Source: JAWVFN01 sp963696625 (GTDB taxonomy: Bacteria > Actinomycetota > Thermoleophilia > Solirubrobacterales > 70-9). Taken from it: a stretch of 28,463 nt of DNA. The notes beneath the pieces are model-generated. The model searched no databases and had not been told where the DNA came from. It saw only the letters and a program-made list of their open reading frames with translations. The DNA is taken from positions 1-28,463 of the forward strand of contig CAVOKZ010000035.1 of assembly GCA_963696625.1 (NCBI GenBank), given 5' to 3'. Of the stretch, positions 7,079 to 15,876 are shown one piece after another. Every line of letters begins with the position of its first letter. Position 1 is the stretch's first letter. A program made the translations under genes and the position numbers.

Positions 7079-8314
7079 CTACACGAGCGAGGTTAGGTCC
7101 GAATCAGCGTCCGCAAACGTCTCCTTGGCGCCTGAAATGTCGACCCGGTCCGCGATCAGCCGCCGGGCGTGGACCAGGTCCTCGGAGCGGCCGACGGAGA
7201 GGCCGGCGGCGAGCTTGCCGTCGTGGATGTACCAGGCGCTGAAGTTGGCCTCGTCGGGCTCGCCGCGCCAGACGATCTCGTCCCACTCGTGGGCGGGGCC
7301 GACGTACTCGAGGCTCGCCCAGTCGGCGAGGTCGCTGAAGAAGTAGGGGACCTCGGTGTAGGGCTCGGCGTCGCCGAGCATGTTGCGCGCGGCGTGGCGG
7401 CCCTGCTGCAGGGCGTGGTCCCAGTGCTCGACCCGGAGCCGCCGCCCGTGGACGACGCTCTCGTACGAGCAGGCGTCGCCGGCGGCGAAGATCCCCTCGG
7501 CCGAGGTCTGCAGGGTTTCGTCGCAGATGATCCCGTCGCCGACCTCGAGCCCGGCCTTGCCGGCGAGCATCGTGTCGGGGCGGACGCCGGCGCCGATCAC
7601 GACCGCGTCGCACTCGATCTCTTTCCCGCTGCTCAGAAGCACCTTTTCGACCCGCTCGTCGCCCTCGAAGGCTTCCAACTCGACCCCGCCTATGACGTCA
7701 ACCCCGTGCCCTTCGAGCACGTCCTGGAACCAGCGCCCGACCTCGGGGCCGAAGCCGCGCGACATCGCGACGTCTTCCATCATCGCGATCGTGCATTTCT
7801 TGCCGATCGCGGTCAGCGACGCCGCGACCTCGCAGCCGATGTAGCTGCCGCCGATCAGCACGACGTGCTCGCGGTCGGCGACGTCGTCGCGGATCGAGTC
7901 CGAGTTTCCGAACGCGCGCAGGTAGTGGACCCCCTCGAGCGCGGCCCCGTCGACGCGGAGGATGTTGACCATCGCCCCCGTGCCCAGCAGCGCCTTGCCG
8001 AAGCCGACCTCCTCCCCGCCCTGGAGCTTCGCCGTCCGCGCCTCGAGGTCGAGGTCCATCACGTTCCTGCCGCTGAGCAGCTCGACCGAGTTCTCCTCGT
8101 ACCACTCGGGCGGGTGCACGTGGGCGTCCTCGCGCTTCGACTCGCCGCGCAGATACTCCTTCGACAGCGGCGGCCGTTCGTACGGCGGCTCGGGCTCGCG
8201 CCCGACCAGCAGGATCTCGCCGTCAGCGCCCTTGCGCCGCAGCTCGGCCGCGCAGAAGGCGGATGCCATGCCGCCGCCGATCAGCAGGTAGTCGACCTTG
8301 CGGTCCGGGCTCAA
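7079..8314 (-). CDS. FAD-dependent NAD(P)H (ferredoxin-type) reductase
   Basis: A 411-residue pyridine nucleotide-disulfide-type reductase. The FAD-binding GGGMAS lies in YLLIGGGMASAFCAAEL at the N-terminus, the second Rossmann motif in VVLIGGSYIGCEVAASL, and the late FAD motif in GIFAAGDA. The family also includes ferredoxin/rubredoxin reductases and AIF-like proteins. A C-terminal reductase-type domain (~90 residues) follows. No redox-active CxxC pair is visible, so it should reduce a separate carrier protein. The TTG start at 8314 shares TTGA with the trkA stop, so it is the last gene of the permease/TrkA operon. No ferredoxin gene is adjacent. Its partner, and its role in a transport operon, are unknown. 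Confidence 0.88.
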   Translation of the reverse strand: MSPDRKVDYLLIGGGMASAFCAAELRRKGADGEILLVGREPEPPYERPPLSKEYLRGESKREDAHVHPPEWYEENSVELLSGRNVMDLDLEARTAKLQGGEEVGFGKALLGTGAMVNILRVDGAALEGVHYLRAFGNSDSIRDDVADREHVVLIGGSYIGCEVAASLTAIGKKCTIAMMEDVAMSRGFGPEVGRWFQDVLEGHGVDVIGGVELEAFEGDERVEKVLLSSGKEIECDAVVIGAGVRPDTMLAGKAGLEVGDGIICDETLQTSAEGIFAAGDACSYESVVHGRRLRVEHWDHALQQGRHAARNMLGDAEPYTEVPYFFSDLADWASLEYVGPAHEWDEIVWRGEPDEANFSAWYIHDGKLAAGLSVGRSEDLVHARRLIADRVDISGAKETFADADSDLTSLV

Positions 8315-8994
8315 CCGGCGCCACCGTTGGCCGCGAAGAGGGCCTTGAGGTCCTCCTCGAGGCCGGGGTCCAGCACGGCCAGAACCTCGTCCTCAGCCCG
8401 AATGTCGGTCTCCGGCCCGGGCACGAACCCCTGGCCATCGCGCAGCACCGAGATCAGCAGGCTGCCCTCGGGCATCGCCAGGTCGCCGACGGTCTTACCG
8501 ATCGCCCGCGAGGTCTTCTCGATCTGGATCTCGATGATCTCGAGTCGCTCGCCCGGCAGGTCGAGCAGGTGGACGAGCCCGTAGTCGGGCACCTCGTGCT
8601 CGATCAAGCGCAGGACCGAGTCGGTCGCCGAGACGTAGGGCTTGATGTCGAGCAGCTCGAACCAGTCGCGGTTGCGGGGGTTGTTGACGCGGGCGATGAT
8701 CCGATCGACCAGGTACTTCTGCTTGGCGACCTGGCAGACCAGCAGGTTGTCCTCGTCGTCGCCGGTCATCGCGATCACCATGTCGGCACGCGAGATCCCG
8801 GCCCGCTCGAGCACCCAGAGCTCCGACGCGTCGCCGTACTGCACGTTGTGCTCGAGCTCCTGCTCGATCTTCAGGTAGCGCTCACGGCGGTTCTCGATCA
8901 GGGTCACCTCGTGGCCCTTGCCGAGCAGCTCGCGGGTCAGGTTCCAGCCGACCTTGCCGCCCCCGGCGATGATGATGTACTTCGGCTGACCCAC
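8311..8994 (-). CDS. TrkA-family K+ channel/transporter regulator (RCK N + C)
   Basis: A 227-residue cytosolic protein from GTG 8994. The N-terminal Rossmann domain has the NAD(H) motif GGGKVG in YIIIAGGGKVGWNL, followed by IENRRER and a long RCK core (residues ~1-140). A TrkA-C domain follows (ERLEIIEIQIEKTSRAIG, then EGSLLISVLRDG). RCK proteins gate K+ uptake systems in response to nucleotides. It is three nt downstream of a second, shorter TrkA. This paired arrangement beside an APC permease recalls mycobacterial ceoB/ceoC (Rv2691/Rv2692) next to Rv2690c. No TrkH/KtrB pore subunit is in the window. Confidence 0.9.
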   Translation of the reverse strand: MGQPKYIIIAGGGKVGWNLTRELLGKGHEVTLIENRRERYLKIEQELEHNVQYGDASELWVLERAGISRADMVIAMTGDDEDNLLVCQVAKQKYLVDRIIARVNNPRNRDWFELLDIKPYVSATDSVLRLIEHEVPDYGLVHLLDLPGERLEIIEIQIEKTSRAIGKTVGDLAMPEGSLLISVLRDGQGFVPGPETDIRAEDEVLAVLDPGLEEDLKALFAANGGAG

Positions 8995-8997
8995 GAC

Positions 8998-9441
8998 CTA
9001 GTGATCCCCGCCCGTGGCGCTCGGGTCGAGCACCGTCTCCTGAAGCTTCTCGATCGCGAACTGGGTCCCGGAGATCGTCCGCAGCCCCTGGCTGCCGTAC
9101 CACTCGGCTCGCCGCGGGTCGAGCACACGGGCGACGACGCTCGGCACGTTGAACCGCTTCTCGGCGATCTGGGCGATGATGATGTTCGTGTTGTCGCCGT
9201 CGGTCGAGGCGACGAAGGCGTCGGCGCGCTCGATACCGGCGGCGATCAGGGCGTCGACCTCGAGCCCCGCGCCGACGGTGAAGCTGCCGCCGGCGTCCTC
9301 CCACGAGCCCTCGAGATCGACCTCGAGGCGCGCGTGCGCCTCCGGGTCTTCATCGAGGCAGGAGACCACGTGCCCGGCCTTCAGCATGCTCTGCGCAACG
9401 GCAGAGCCAACCCGGCCACATCCGACGACGAGTACGAACAT
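8998..9441 (-). CDS. TrkA-N (RCK N-domain only) protein
   Basis: 147 residues from ATG 9441. It contains the Rossmann motif GCGRVG in MFVLVVGCGRVGSAVAQSML, an acidic CLDEDPEAHARL after strand 2, and the DAFVASTDGDNTN strand typical of RCK domains. There is no TrkA-C domain. It is shorter than classical TrkA and probably forms a heteromer with the two-domain TrkA encoded 3 nt downstream. It is expressed from the same operon as the upstream APC permease (10-nt gap). Confidence 0.9.
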   Translation of the reverse strand: MFVLVVGCGRVGSAVAQSMLKAGHVVSCLDEDPEAHARLEVDLEGSWEDAGGSFTVGAGLEVDALIAAGIERADAFVASTDGDNTNIIIAQIAEKRFNVPSVVARVLDPRRAEWYGSQGLRTISGTQFAIEKLQETVLDPSATGGDH

Positions 9442-9451
9442 TGAACGCGAA

Positions 9452-11413
9452 TCATATGCCGGGCGCGTCCTCCGCCTCGTCCTCCGGGGCCGCCTCCCCC
9501 GGCCCCGAATCGGTCGGCGGCGCGGTCAGCAGCACCCGGCACGGCGCCTTGCGCATCACGTGCTCAGTCACTCTCCCCACCTCGTCGGGCCGCGGGGCGC
9601 CGATGCCGCCGAGAACCGCGCCGCCGCGGATCCGGGTCGGCGGCTCGGCGCCCATGACGATCACCTCGGCGCCGCGGCGGTTGGCCTCGTCGATGATCGC
9701 CGCGCCGATCTGACGGGCCGGGACGAGCTCGGTATGGACGTCGACGGACTCGTATTCCCTGCCCACCTCCTTCGCCCGCTTCAACGCGCGCTCGGCCTTC
9801 GCCTGTACATCCTTGGGCAGCGGCGAGTCGATCGGCACCGTAAGCGGCCGCTCGGCGACGTAGATGACCTCGAGCCGCGGCGGCGTCTCGCCCTCTTCGA
9901 CCTCGGCGTCGGCGAGCCGCCCCGCCGTCGCGACGATGTCGTCGTCGAGCTTGGTGCCGAAGACGGGAACGAGGATGTTTCCGTACTCGACGTCGGGCTG
10001 GCGCTTGACGAGCGCCTCCGCCGGAACGCTCACTCGCTTGGTCAGCGACGTCCCCTCGACCAGCCGCCTGTAGACGAAATAGGCGACGAGGCCGAAGAGC
10101 ATCCAGCCGCCGCCGACAAGCGTCGCATCGCGATGGAGCGCGATCACGCTGACCCACGAGAAGGCGGCGATCACCGCGCCGGCGAGCGCCGGCAGCGGCA
10201 GCCGGTGCCCGAGCACTCCGATGTTGAGCGGCACCTCGTAGGGGCGCTCGCGGTCGGGATCGGTGATCCGCAGCCGCACCACCGAGGCGTGCGCGATCGC
10301 CAGCGCCAGCGTCGCCCCGAAGGCATAGATCCCGGCCAAGAAGAGGACGTCGCCGGGGATCGCGAGCGCGAACGCGAGCACGGCGGCGAGCACGATCGCC
10401 AGCCGCGGCGTCGTGTTGCGGCCGAAGAGCTTGCCGAGCCAGCTCGGGATCTGGCGGTTGGTGGCCAGCGTGTAGACGTGGCGCGACAGCCCGAGCATCG
10501 CCGTGTTGGCGGCCATGATCAGCACCGGCACGGCGACCAGCATCGTCGTCCAGCGCATGAGCTCGGCCACCCACTCCGGCGTGTAGCTGTTGACGACGGC
10601 GAGCACCGGCTGCTCGATCTGGCTGCCGGCGAGCGCGGTTTCGGGCCCATCGGGCCCCGGCACGACCGGCACCGCCATCAGCGCAACCGCCGCGATCGCG
10701 GCGTAGAGCAGCGGCACCGAGACCGCCCCGGCGCCGATCACGCGCCTCAGGTCGCCGGCGTCCCATTCGATGTCCGGCGCCAGGTTCGACGCCGCCTCGA
10801 TGCCGGCGAAGGCGACCATCGCCAGCACGAACGAATAGACGACATCGCTGACCGACGGCGAGGAGAAGAGGTCGAGCTGGTCGGTGAGCAGCGACGGGTC
10901 CCAGACGACGATCACCCCGACGGCGATGATCGCCACCCGCAGCGCGAGGTCGGCGAGGGCGACCACGATCAGCACCCGCAGCCGGCTCGAGCCCGTGTAG
11001 CCGCTCATGTTGAGGACGGCGACGAAGGCGATCACCGCGGCGGCGATGCCGACCTCGTCGACCCCCGAGTCGAGCGAGCTCGTGATCGGCGTCAGGTAGT
11101 GGGGCACGGTGATCGCCGCGAGCGCGATCACGATCAGGTAGTCGATCAGGATCGCCCAGCCGGCGATGAAGCTGACAAGCTCGTTGAAGGCGTGGCGGGC
11201 GAAGGCCGAGGAGCCGCCGCGCTCGCGGAACATCGCGCCGCCCTCGACGTAGGTCATCGTCGTGATCGCGAAGAACAACCCCGCGGCGAGGAATATCAGC
11301 GGCGTCAGCCCGAGGCCGCGGTCGGCGACGACCCCGAGCGCGAAATAGATCGAGAAGCCGACCCCCGACGAGGCGGTGACGAACAGCAGCGGAACGCCGA
11401 GCCAGCGTCTCAA
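9452..11413 (-). CDS. APC-family permease with C-terminal Usp-like domain (B)
   Basis: 653 residues from TTG 11413, 4 nt after the small membrane gene stops. Roughly residues 1-450 carry about a dozen hydrophobic helices in the APC pattern: a TM1 glycine/serine motif (ASSGVGFSIYFALGVV), the GGSSAFARHAFNE loop, and AFAGIEAASNLAPDIEWDAG in mid-protein. The last ~180 residues form an alpha/beta universal-stress-like domain (YGNILVPVFGTKLDDDI, GAEVIVMGAEPP, APCRVLLTAPP). KimA-type K+ importers share an APC core with a cytosolic C-terminal domain. Annotation transfer would say amino acid permease, but the TrkA neighbours favour cation transport (inference). The substrate is undetermined. Confidence 0.85.
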   Translation of the reverse strand: MRRWLGVPLLFVTASSGVGFSIYFALGVVADRGLGLTPLIFLAAGLFFAITTMTYVEGGAMFRERGGSSAFARHAFNELVSFIAGWAILIDYLIVIALAAITVPHYLTPITSSLDSGVDEVGIAAAVIAFVAVLNMSGYTGSSRLRVLIVVALADLALRVAIIAVGVIVVWDPSLLTDQLDLFSSPSVSDVVYSFVLAMVAFAGIEAASNLAPDIEWDAGDLRRVIGAGAVSVPLLYAAIAAVALMAVPVVPGPDGPETALAGSQIEQPVLAVVNSYTPEWVAELMRWTTMLVAVPVLIMAANTAMLGLSRHVYTLATNRQIPSWLGKLFGRNTTPRLAIVLAAVLAFALAIPGDVLFLAGIYAFGATLALAIAHASVVRLRITDPDRERPYEVPLNIGVLGHRLPLPALAGAVIAAFSWVSVIALHRDATLVGGGWMLFGLVAYFVYRRLVEGTSLTKRVSVPAEALVKRQPDVEYGNILVPVFGTKLDDDIVATAGRLADAEVEEGETPPRLEVIYVAERPLTVPIDSPLPKDVQAKAERALKRAKEVGREYESVDVHTELVPARQIGAAIIDEANRRGAEVIVMGAEPPTRIRGGAVLGGIGAPRPDEVGRVTEHVMRKAPCRVLLTAPPTDSGPGEAAPEDEAEDAPGI

Positions 11414-11417
11414 GCGA

Positions 11418-11618
11418 TCACTTGAACGTCAGCCAGAGCCTGGCGATGCCCAGTGCCGTGAACCCGAGGCCGAGCAGAAAGCCGACCGCAAGCGGCCCGC
11501 CCCCGTGCGCGATGGTCGAGATCAGGATCACCACTCCGAAGATGATTATCAGCCCCGAGAAGACGCGCACGCCGCCGCGATACATCTCGTCGATGCCGTT
11601 GCGCTTGCCGCCGCTCAT
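11418..11618 (-). CDS. small two-TM membrane protein
   Basis: 66 residues. I chose ATG 11618 because it overlaps the upstream permease stop (ATGA); the longer frame to 11675 only adds Arg-rich residues from the permease overlap. After a polar N-terminus (MSGGKRNGIDEMYRGG) come two hydrophobic helices, VFSGLIIIFGVVILISTIA and PLAVGFLLGLGFTALGIARL, joined by a short glycine turn. It sits precisely between two APC-Usp permeases with overlap or a 4-nt gap, suggesting an accessory subunit of one or both. I do not recognise a family. Confidence 0.75.
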   Translation of the reverse strand: MSGGKRNGIDEMYRGGVRVFSGLIIIFGVVILISTIAHGGGPLAVGFLLGLGFTALGIARLWLTFK

Positions 11619-13501
11619 GCGACCGGTGCGCTCGCCCGCGCCTGGCCGGGGTCGCCGACGACGAGCACCCGGCACGGGCGCTGGGCGAGCACCGTCTGCA
11701 GGGCCTTGTTGTAGAGCGGCGCCCCGTTGCGGTAGAGAAGGCCGATGACGATCGCCGTCGCCCGCACCTTGTGAGCCTCCTCGACCATCGCCCGGCCGGC
11801 CTGGTTGGGGCGGATTCGGTGCACGTGGCCGGTGACCCGCAGGCCGCCGATCAGCTTGGCGCGCTCGATCTTCTCCTGGGCCTTGCGCTCCTGGGTCTCG
11901 AGCGGGGCGTCGAGCGGCAGGTGGCTGGGAACCTCGACCAGGGAGAGCACGTGGACGGCGCGGCGCTTCGGCGAGGCGAGCTTTACCGCCGTCGCCATCG
12001 CCTCCTCTGAGAACGGCGTTTCCTCGTCGTATGCCATCAGCACGCTGTCGTACTCGATCTCCTCGACCCCGAGCGGCTCGAGCGTCTTGACCTTGACCGT
12101 CTTGGTCAGCGACAGCCCGTGCCGGCGGCGATAGAAGTAGTAGAGGAGGACGCCGAACACCATCCAGGCCCCGCCGGCGGCGAGCGTCGCCGGGTCGAGA
12201 GCCATCACCACGATCCAGGCGCCGAAGGTGCCGAAGCCCCCGAAGACCGCCGTCGCCGGGATCGAGACGCCGCGCAGGGTGAAGTTCAGCGGCGGCTTCC
12301 AGCCCCGCTCCTTGTCGGGGAGGCGCTGCCGCAGCTTGATCACCGAGATGTGGGCGATCGTGAACGAGAGCATCGCGCCGAACGAGTACATCGTCGCCAG
12401 GAACGCGGTTTCGCCCGGGATCAGGGTGATGATCGCGACCCCCGAGAAGATCAGGATCGCGATGTAGGGGGTGCGGAACTTCGGGTGAACCGCGCGCAGC
12501 TTCTCCGGGAGCTGCCGGTGCAGCCCCATCGAGTAGGTCAGCCGCGAGACGCCGATCAGCCCGGCGTTGGTCGCGATCAGCAGGATCACCGCCGCGAGCA
12601 CGCCGACGTAGATGCGCAACGCGTCGGTGAGGCCGGCGCCCAGCCCGAGGTTCTCGACGATGCCGAGCACAGGGTCGTCGGCGAACGTGGTGCCGAGCTG
12701 GGTCGAGTACTCGCCGCCGTGCTGGACGACCGGCATCGCCGAGAGGGCGATGATCGGCAGGAACGCGTAGAGCCCGACCACGGCGAGCACCGTCAGCCCC
12801 ACCCCGCGCGGGATCGTCCGCGGCGCGTCCTTGGCCTCCTCGGCCATGTTCGAGATCGTCTCGATCCCGGTGTAGGCGACCATGCCGACGGCGATCCCGA
12901 GCAGGAAGTCGCCCCAGGTCGGCGCGACGCCGAAATGCACCTGTTCGACCAGCGTCTCGGGGCTGAAGACGAGGATCATGCCGATGCCGACGAGGATGAT
13001 CTGGGTCGCGAGGTCGGCGATCGCGAGCACGAGGTTGAGCCGCGCAGACTCCTGGGTGCCCTTGACGTTGAGCGCCGCCAGCCCCACGATCAGGATCGCG
13101 CCGCCGATCACGTCGCCCGGACCGTGGCCGAGCGGCTCCCAGAACACGGCCAGGTAGTGGGGCACGAAGAAGGCCGAGATCGCGACCGTGATGATGTAGT
13201 TGAGCATCTGCCCCCAGGCCGCGAAGAAGCTGATGAACTCGTTGAAGGCGTGGCGGGCAAAGCTCGAGGAGCCGCCGGCCTCGGGGTACATCACCGTCGC
13301 CTCCGTGTAGGAAGCTGCGGTCGCGGCGAAGATCAGCCCCGCGATCATGAACGTGACCGGGGTCAGCCCGAGCGCGTAGAGGGCGACGACGCCGAGCGCG
13401 TAGTAGATCGACGAGCCGACGTTGCCGTAGGCCGCGGCAAACAGCCCCCCGGTGCCGTGCACGCGGGAGAGCGACTCGTCACGTGGAATCCGCTTAGCCA
13501 C
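11615..13501 (-). CDS. APC-family permease with C-terminal Usp-like domain (A)
   Basis: 628 residues from GTG 13501, first gene of the operon. The APC core has the TM1 motif YGNVGSSIYYALGVVALYAL, GGSSSFARHAFNEFISF, and AYTGIETISNMAEEAKDAPR, followed by about six more helices. The C-terminal ~150 residues are Usp-like (YDSVLMAYDEETPFSEEAMA, HVLSLVEVPSHLPLDAP, RPCRVLVVGDPG) but lack the G-x2-G-x9-G-S/T ATP-binding signature, so this domain is probably structural or binds another ligand. It is a paralogue of permease B in the same operon. Family membership is firm. K+ rather than amino acid transport is inferred from the TrkA context and the KimA-like layout. Confidence 0.87.
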   Translation of the reverse strand: MAKRIPRDESLSRVHGTGGLFAAAYGNVGSSIYYALGVVALYALGLTPVTFMIAGLIFAATAASYTEATVMYPEAGGSSSFARHAFNEFISFFAAWGQMLNYIITVAISAFFVPHYLAVFWEPLGHGPGDVIGGAILIVGLAALNVKGTQESARLNLVLAIADLATQIILVGIGMILVFSPETLVEQVHFGVAPTWGDFLLGIAVGMVAYTGIETISNMAEEAKDAPRTIPRGVGLTVLAVVGLYAFLPIIALSAMPVVQHGGEYSTQLGTTFADDPVLGIVENLGLGAGLTDALRIYVGVLAAVILLIATNAGLIGVSRLTYSMGLHRQLPEKLRAVHPKFRTPYIAILIFSGVAIITLIPGETAFLATMYSFGAMLSFTIAHISVIKLRQRLPDKERGWKPPLNFTLRGVSIPATAVFGGFGTFGAWIVVMALDPATLAAGGAWMVFGVLLYYFYRRRHGLSLTKTVKVKTLEPLGVEEIEYDSVLMAYDEETPFSEEAMATAVKLASPKRRAVHVLSLVEVPSHLPLDAPLETQERKAQEKIERAKLIGGLRVTGHVHRIRPNQAGRAMVEEAHKVRATAIVIGLLYRNGAPLYNKALQTVLAQRPCRVLVVGDPGQARASAPVA

Positions 13502-13532
13502 CCTCGTCCAATTTAGACAAGGGGAATGCGGA

Positions 13533-13553
13533 GCCCGGCCGTTTTGGCCGGGC
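13533..13553. terminator. strong GC hairpin in the hppA-permease gap
   Basis: The perfect 8-bp stem GCCCGGCC/GGCCGGGC has a GTTTT loop and lies 32 nt upstream of the permease A start. No U-tract follows on the minus strand (CTCCGCATTCCCC), so a classical intrinsic terminator is not proven. It could end hppA readthrough or sit in the permease leader. Confidence 0.35.
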
Positions 13554-13583
13554 CCCGCTCTCCTCCCAGAGCCTTTTCGTGGC

Positions 13584-13748
13584 CTAGTGCCCCGTCAACC
13601 GAGCCACGCCCGCTTTGGCGGCTGCGGACCGTCGCCTGGCGGCGTCCTCAGTCGGCCAGGTAGCGCTGCTACCTGGCCTCCCTGCGTCCTTGCCATGCTC
13701 GGTCCTCGCTCGCCAAATCCGGCCGTGTCTCGGTGGACGCGGCACTAG
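13584..13748. repeat. 165-bp symmetric palindrome (MITE-like)
   Basis: The two 81-nt arms are imperfect reverse complements with their centre at 13666. Termini are CTAGTGCC...GGCACTAG, the outer ~49 positions pair with about ten mismatches and one bulge, and the innermost 11 bp (GGCCAGGTAGC / GCTACCTGGCC) are perfect around the loop GCT. The TAG stop of hppA lies within the terminal CTAG. No ORF fits inside. The features match a miniature inverted-repeat element or a very large terminator; its origin is not established. Confidence 0.8.
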
Positions 13749-15829
13749 AAGTGGACGATCGGGATGATCAGGATGGCGACGATGTTGGCCACCTTGATCA
13801 TCGGGTTGATCGCCGGGCCGGCCGTGTCCTTGTAGGGATCGCCGACCGTGTCGCCGGTGACCGCCGCGGCGTGGGCATCGGAGCCCTTGCCGCCGAACTC
13901 ACCGTCCTCGATCAGTTTCTTGGCGTTGTCCCAGGCGCCGCCTCCGGCGGTCATCGAGATCGCCATGAAGATGCCGACCACGATCACGCCGATCAACAGC
14001 CCGCCGAGCGCCTCGAACGACCAGAGGCCGACCAGCAGGGGCACGACGATCGGGATCATCGAGGGGGCGATCATCTCCTTCTGGGCCGAGGCGGTGACGA
14101 TCCTCACCGCGAAGCCGTACTCGGGCTTGGTCTTGCCCTTCATGATTCCCGGCATCTCCCGGAACTGACGGCGCACCTCCTCGACCACCTTGCCGCCGGC
14201 GCGACCGACGGCCTCGATCGCCAGCGAGGCGAAGAGGTAGACCATCATGCCGCCGATCAGCATCCCGATCAGCACCTTGGGGTTGGCGATCGCGAACGTG
14301 TAGTCGTGACCCGGGCCGCCCTCGGTCTGCAGCTCGGAGAGGAACGCGTTGAACAGCACCAGCGCGGCGAGGGCCGCCGAGCCGATCGCGTATCCCTTGG
14401 TCACGGCCTTGGTCGTGTTGCCGACTGCGTCGAGCGGGTCGGTGACGTCGCGGACCTTCTCCGGCAGGTCCGCCATCTCGGCGACCCCGCCGGCGTTGTC
14501 GGTGATCGGACCGAAGGCGTCGAGCGCGACGATCAGGCCGGTCAGGGAGAGCTGCGCCATCACGGCGATCGCGATGCCATAGATGCCGGCGAGCTCGTTG
14601 GCGCCGAAGATCGCCGCGGCGATCACCAGCACCGGCGCGGCCGTCGACTGCAGGCCCTGCGCGAGCCCTTGGATGATGTTCGTCGCGTGGCCGGTCTGCG
14701 AGGCCTCGGCGATCGTCTTCACCGGGCGGAACCGGGTCGACGTGTAGTAGTCGGTGATCACGAACAGCAGCCCGGTGACAGCGATGCCGATCAGCGCGCA
14801 GAACCAGAGGTCGGTGACGGTGGCCCCGGCGAGGGTCGAGCCGACGTCCTTGACGTCGAGCTTGAGCGGGTCCTCCATCATCCACTTGGTGATCGGGTAG
14901 AAGGCGGCGGCGGAGAGCACGCCGGAGACGATCACGCCCTGATAGAGCGCGCCCTCGACGCGGTCGCTGCGCGTGCGCACGACGAGCGCCCCGATGATCG
15001 AAGCGATGATCGCGGCGCCGCCGATCACGAGCGGGTAGATCGCGACCTCGGTCGCGACATCGACGTTGAACGAGAGCACGCCGAGCAGCATCACGGCGAC
15101 CGCGGTGACGGCGTAGGTCTCGAACAAGTCGGCCGCCATGCCGGCGCAGTCGCCGACGTTGTCGCCGACGTTGTCGGCGATCACCGCGGGGTTGCGGGGA
15201 TCGTCCTCGGGGATCCCGGCCTCGATCTTGCCGACGAGGTCGGCGCCGACGTCGGCGGCCTTGGTGAAGATGCCGCCGCCGAGACGGGCAAAGACGGAGA
15301 TCAGCGAGCCGCCGAATCCGAGCCCGATCAGGGCGTCGACGGCTTCCTTGTCTGTGAGGTCGAACCAGGACGTGAGGGCGCCGAAGTAGCCGGCGACGCC
15401 CGCGAGGGCGAGCCCCACTACGAGCAGACCGGTCACCGAACCGCCCTTGAAGGCGACGTCGAGCGCCGGCGGTACGCCGCCGCGCGCGGCCTGTGCGACG
15501 CGCGCGTTGGCACGCACCGAGAGGCTCATGCCGATGAAACCGGCAGCCCCGGAGAGAACGCCGCCGATGATGAAGCCGATCGCGGTGTACTCGTCCTGCA
15601 GGAAGTAGAGGACGACCGCGAGGACGACTGCGACGCAGGCGATGATCGCGTACTGGCGCGTCAGGTATGCCTTGGCCCCCTCCTGGATCGCGCCCGAGAT
15701 TTCCTGCATCTTCTGGTTGCCGGGCGGCTTGCGCAGCAGGAAGATCGTGACGAGGATGCCGTAGACAACTGCGGCTCCCGCGCAAACGAGCGCAACGAGA
15801 ACTCCGTGATCGGTGAGGAAGTCAGTCAA
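13745..15829 (-). CDS. hppA: membrane H+-translocating pyrophosphatase, K+-independent type
   Basis: 694 residues, close to the usual bacterial length, with about 16 hydrophobic segments. Hallmarks are the substrate/Mg loop DNVGDNVGDCAGMAADLFE, DAFGPITDNAGGVAEMA, and GDTVGDPYKDTAGPA near the C-terminus. In the motif GNTTKAVTKG the residue at the K+-determining site is Lys474; Lys here marks K+-independent H+-PPases, whereas Ala marks K+-dependent ones. It hydrolyses pyrophosphate and pumps protons across the membrane. TTG 15829 is chosen because GAAGGAG lies 10 nt upstream and no ATG is near. It follows the small acidic gene by 47 nt. The stop codon is embedded in the large palindrome. Confidence 0.95.
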   Translation of the reverse strand: MTDFLTDHGVLVALVCAGAAVVYGILVTIFLLRKPPGNQKMQEISGAIQEGAKAYLTRQYAIIACVAVVLAVVLYFLQDEYTAIGFIIGGVLSGAAGFIGMSLSVRANARVAQAARGGVPPALDVAFKGGSVTGLLVVGLALAGVAGYFGALTSWFDLTDKEAVDALIGLGFGGSLISVFARLGGGIFTKAADVGADLVGKIEAGIPEDDPRNPAVIADNVGDNVGDCAGMAADLFETYAVTAVAVMLLGVLSFNVDVATEVAIYPLVIGGAAIIASIIGALVVRTRSDRVEGALYQGVIVSGVLSAAAFYPITKWMMEDPLKLDVKDVGSTLAGATVTDLWFCALIGIAVTGLLFVITDYYTSTRFRPVKTIAEASQTGHATNIIQGLAQGLQSTAAPVLVIAAAIFGANELAGIYGIAIAVMAQLSLTGLIVALDAFGPITDNAGGVAEMADLPEKVRDVTDPLDAVGNTTKAVTKGYAIGSAALAALVLFNAFLSELQTEGGPGHDYTFAIANPKVLIGMLIGGMMVYLFASLAIEAVGRAGGKVVEEVRRQFREMPGIMKGKTKPEYGFAVRIVTASAQKEMIAPSMIPIVVPLLVGLWSFEALGGLLIGVIVVGIFMAISMTAGGGAWDNAKKLIEDGEFGGKGSDAHAAAVTGDTVGDPYKDTAGPAINPMIKVANIVAILIIPIVHF

Positions 15830-15876
15830 GAGGGATTCTCTCCTTCAGGGGGTTGGATCGGCGCGGCAGTCTATCT

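Noticed and set aside
9149..11425. A 758-codon plus-strand open frame opposite the APC permease B and TrkA-N genes
   Set aside because: It is Arg/Asp/His-rich low-complexity translation with no motifs, an antisense shadow of high-GC codons. The minus-strand frames have clear APC and TrkA motifs.
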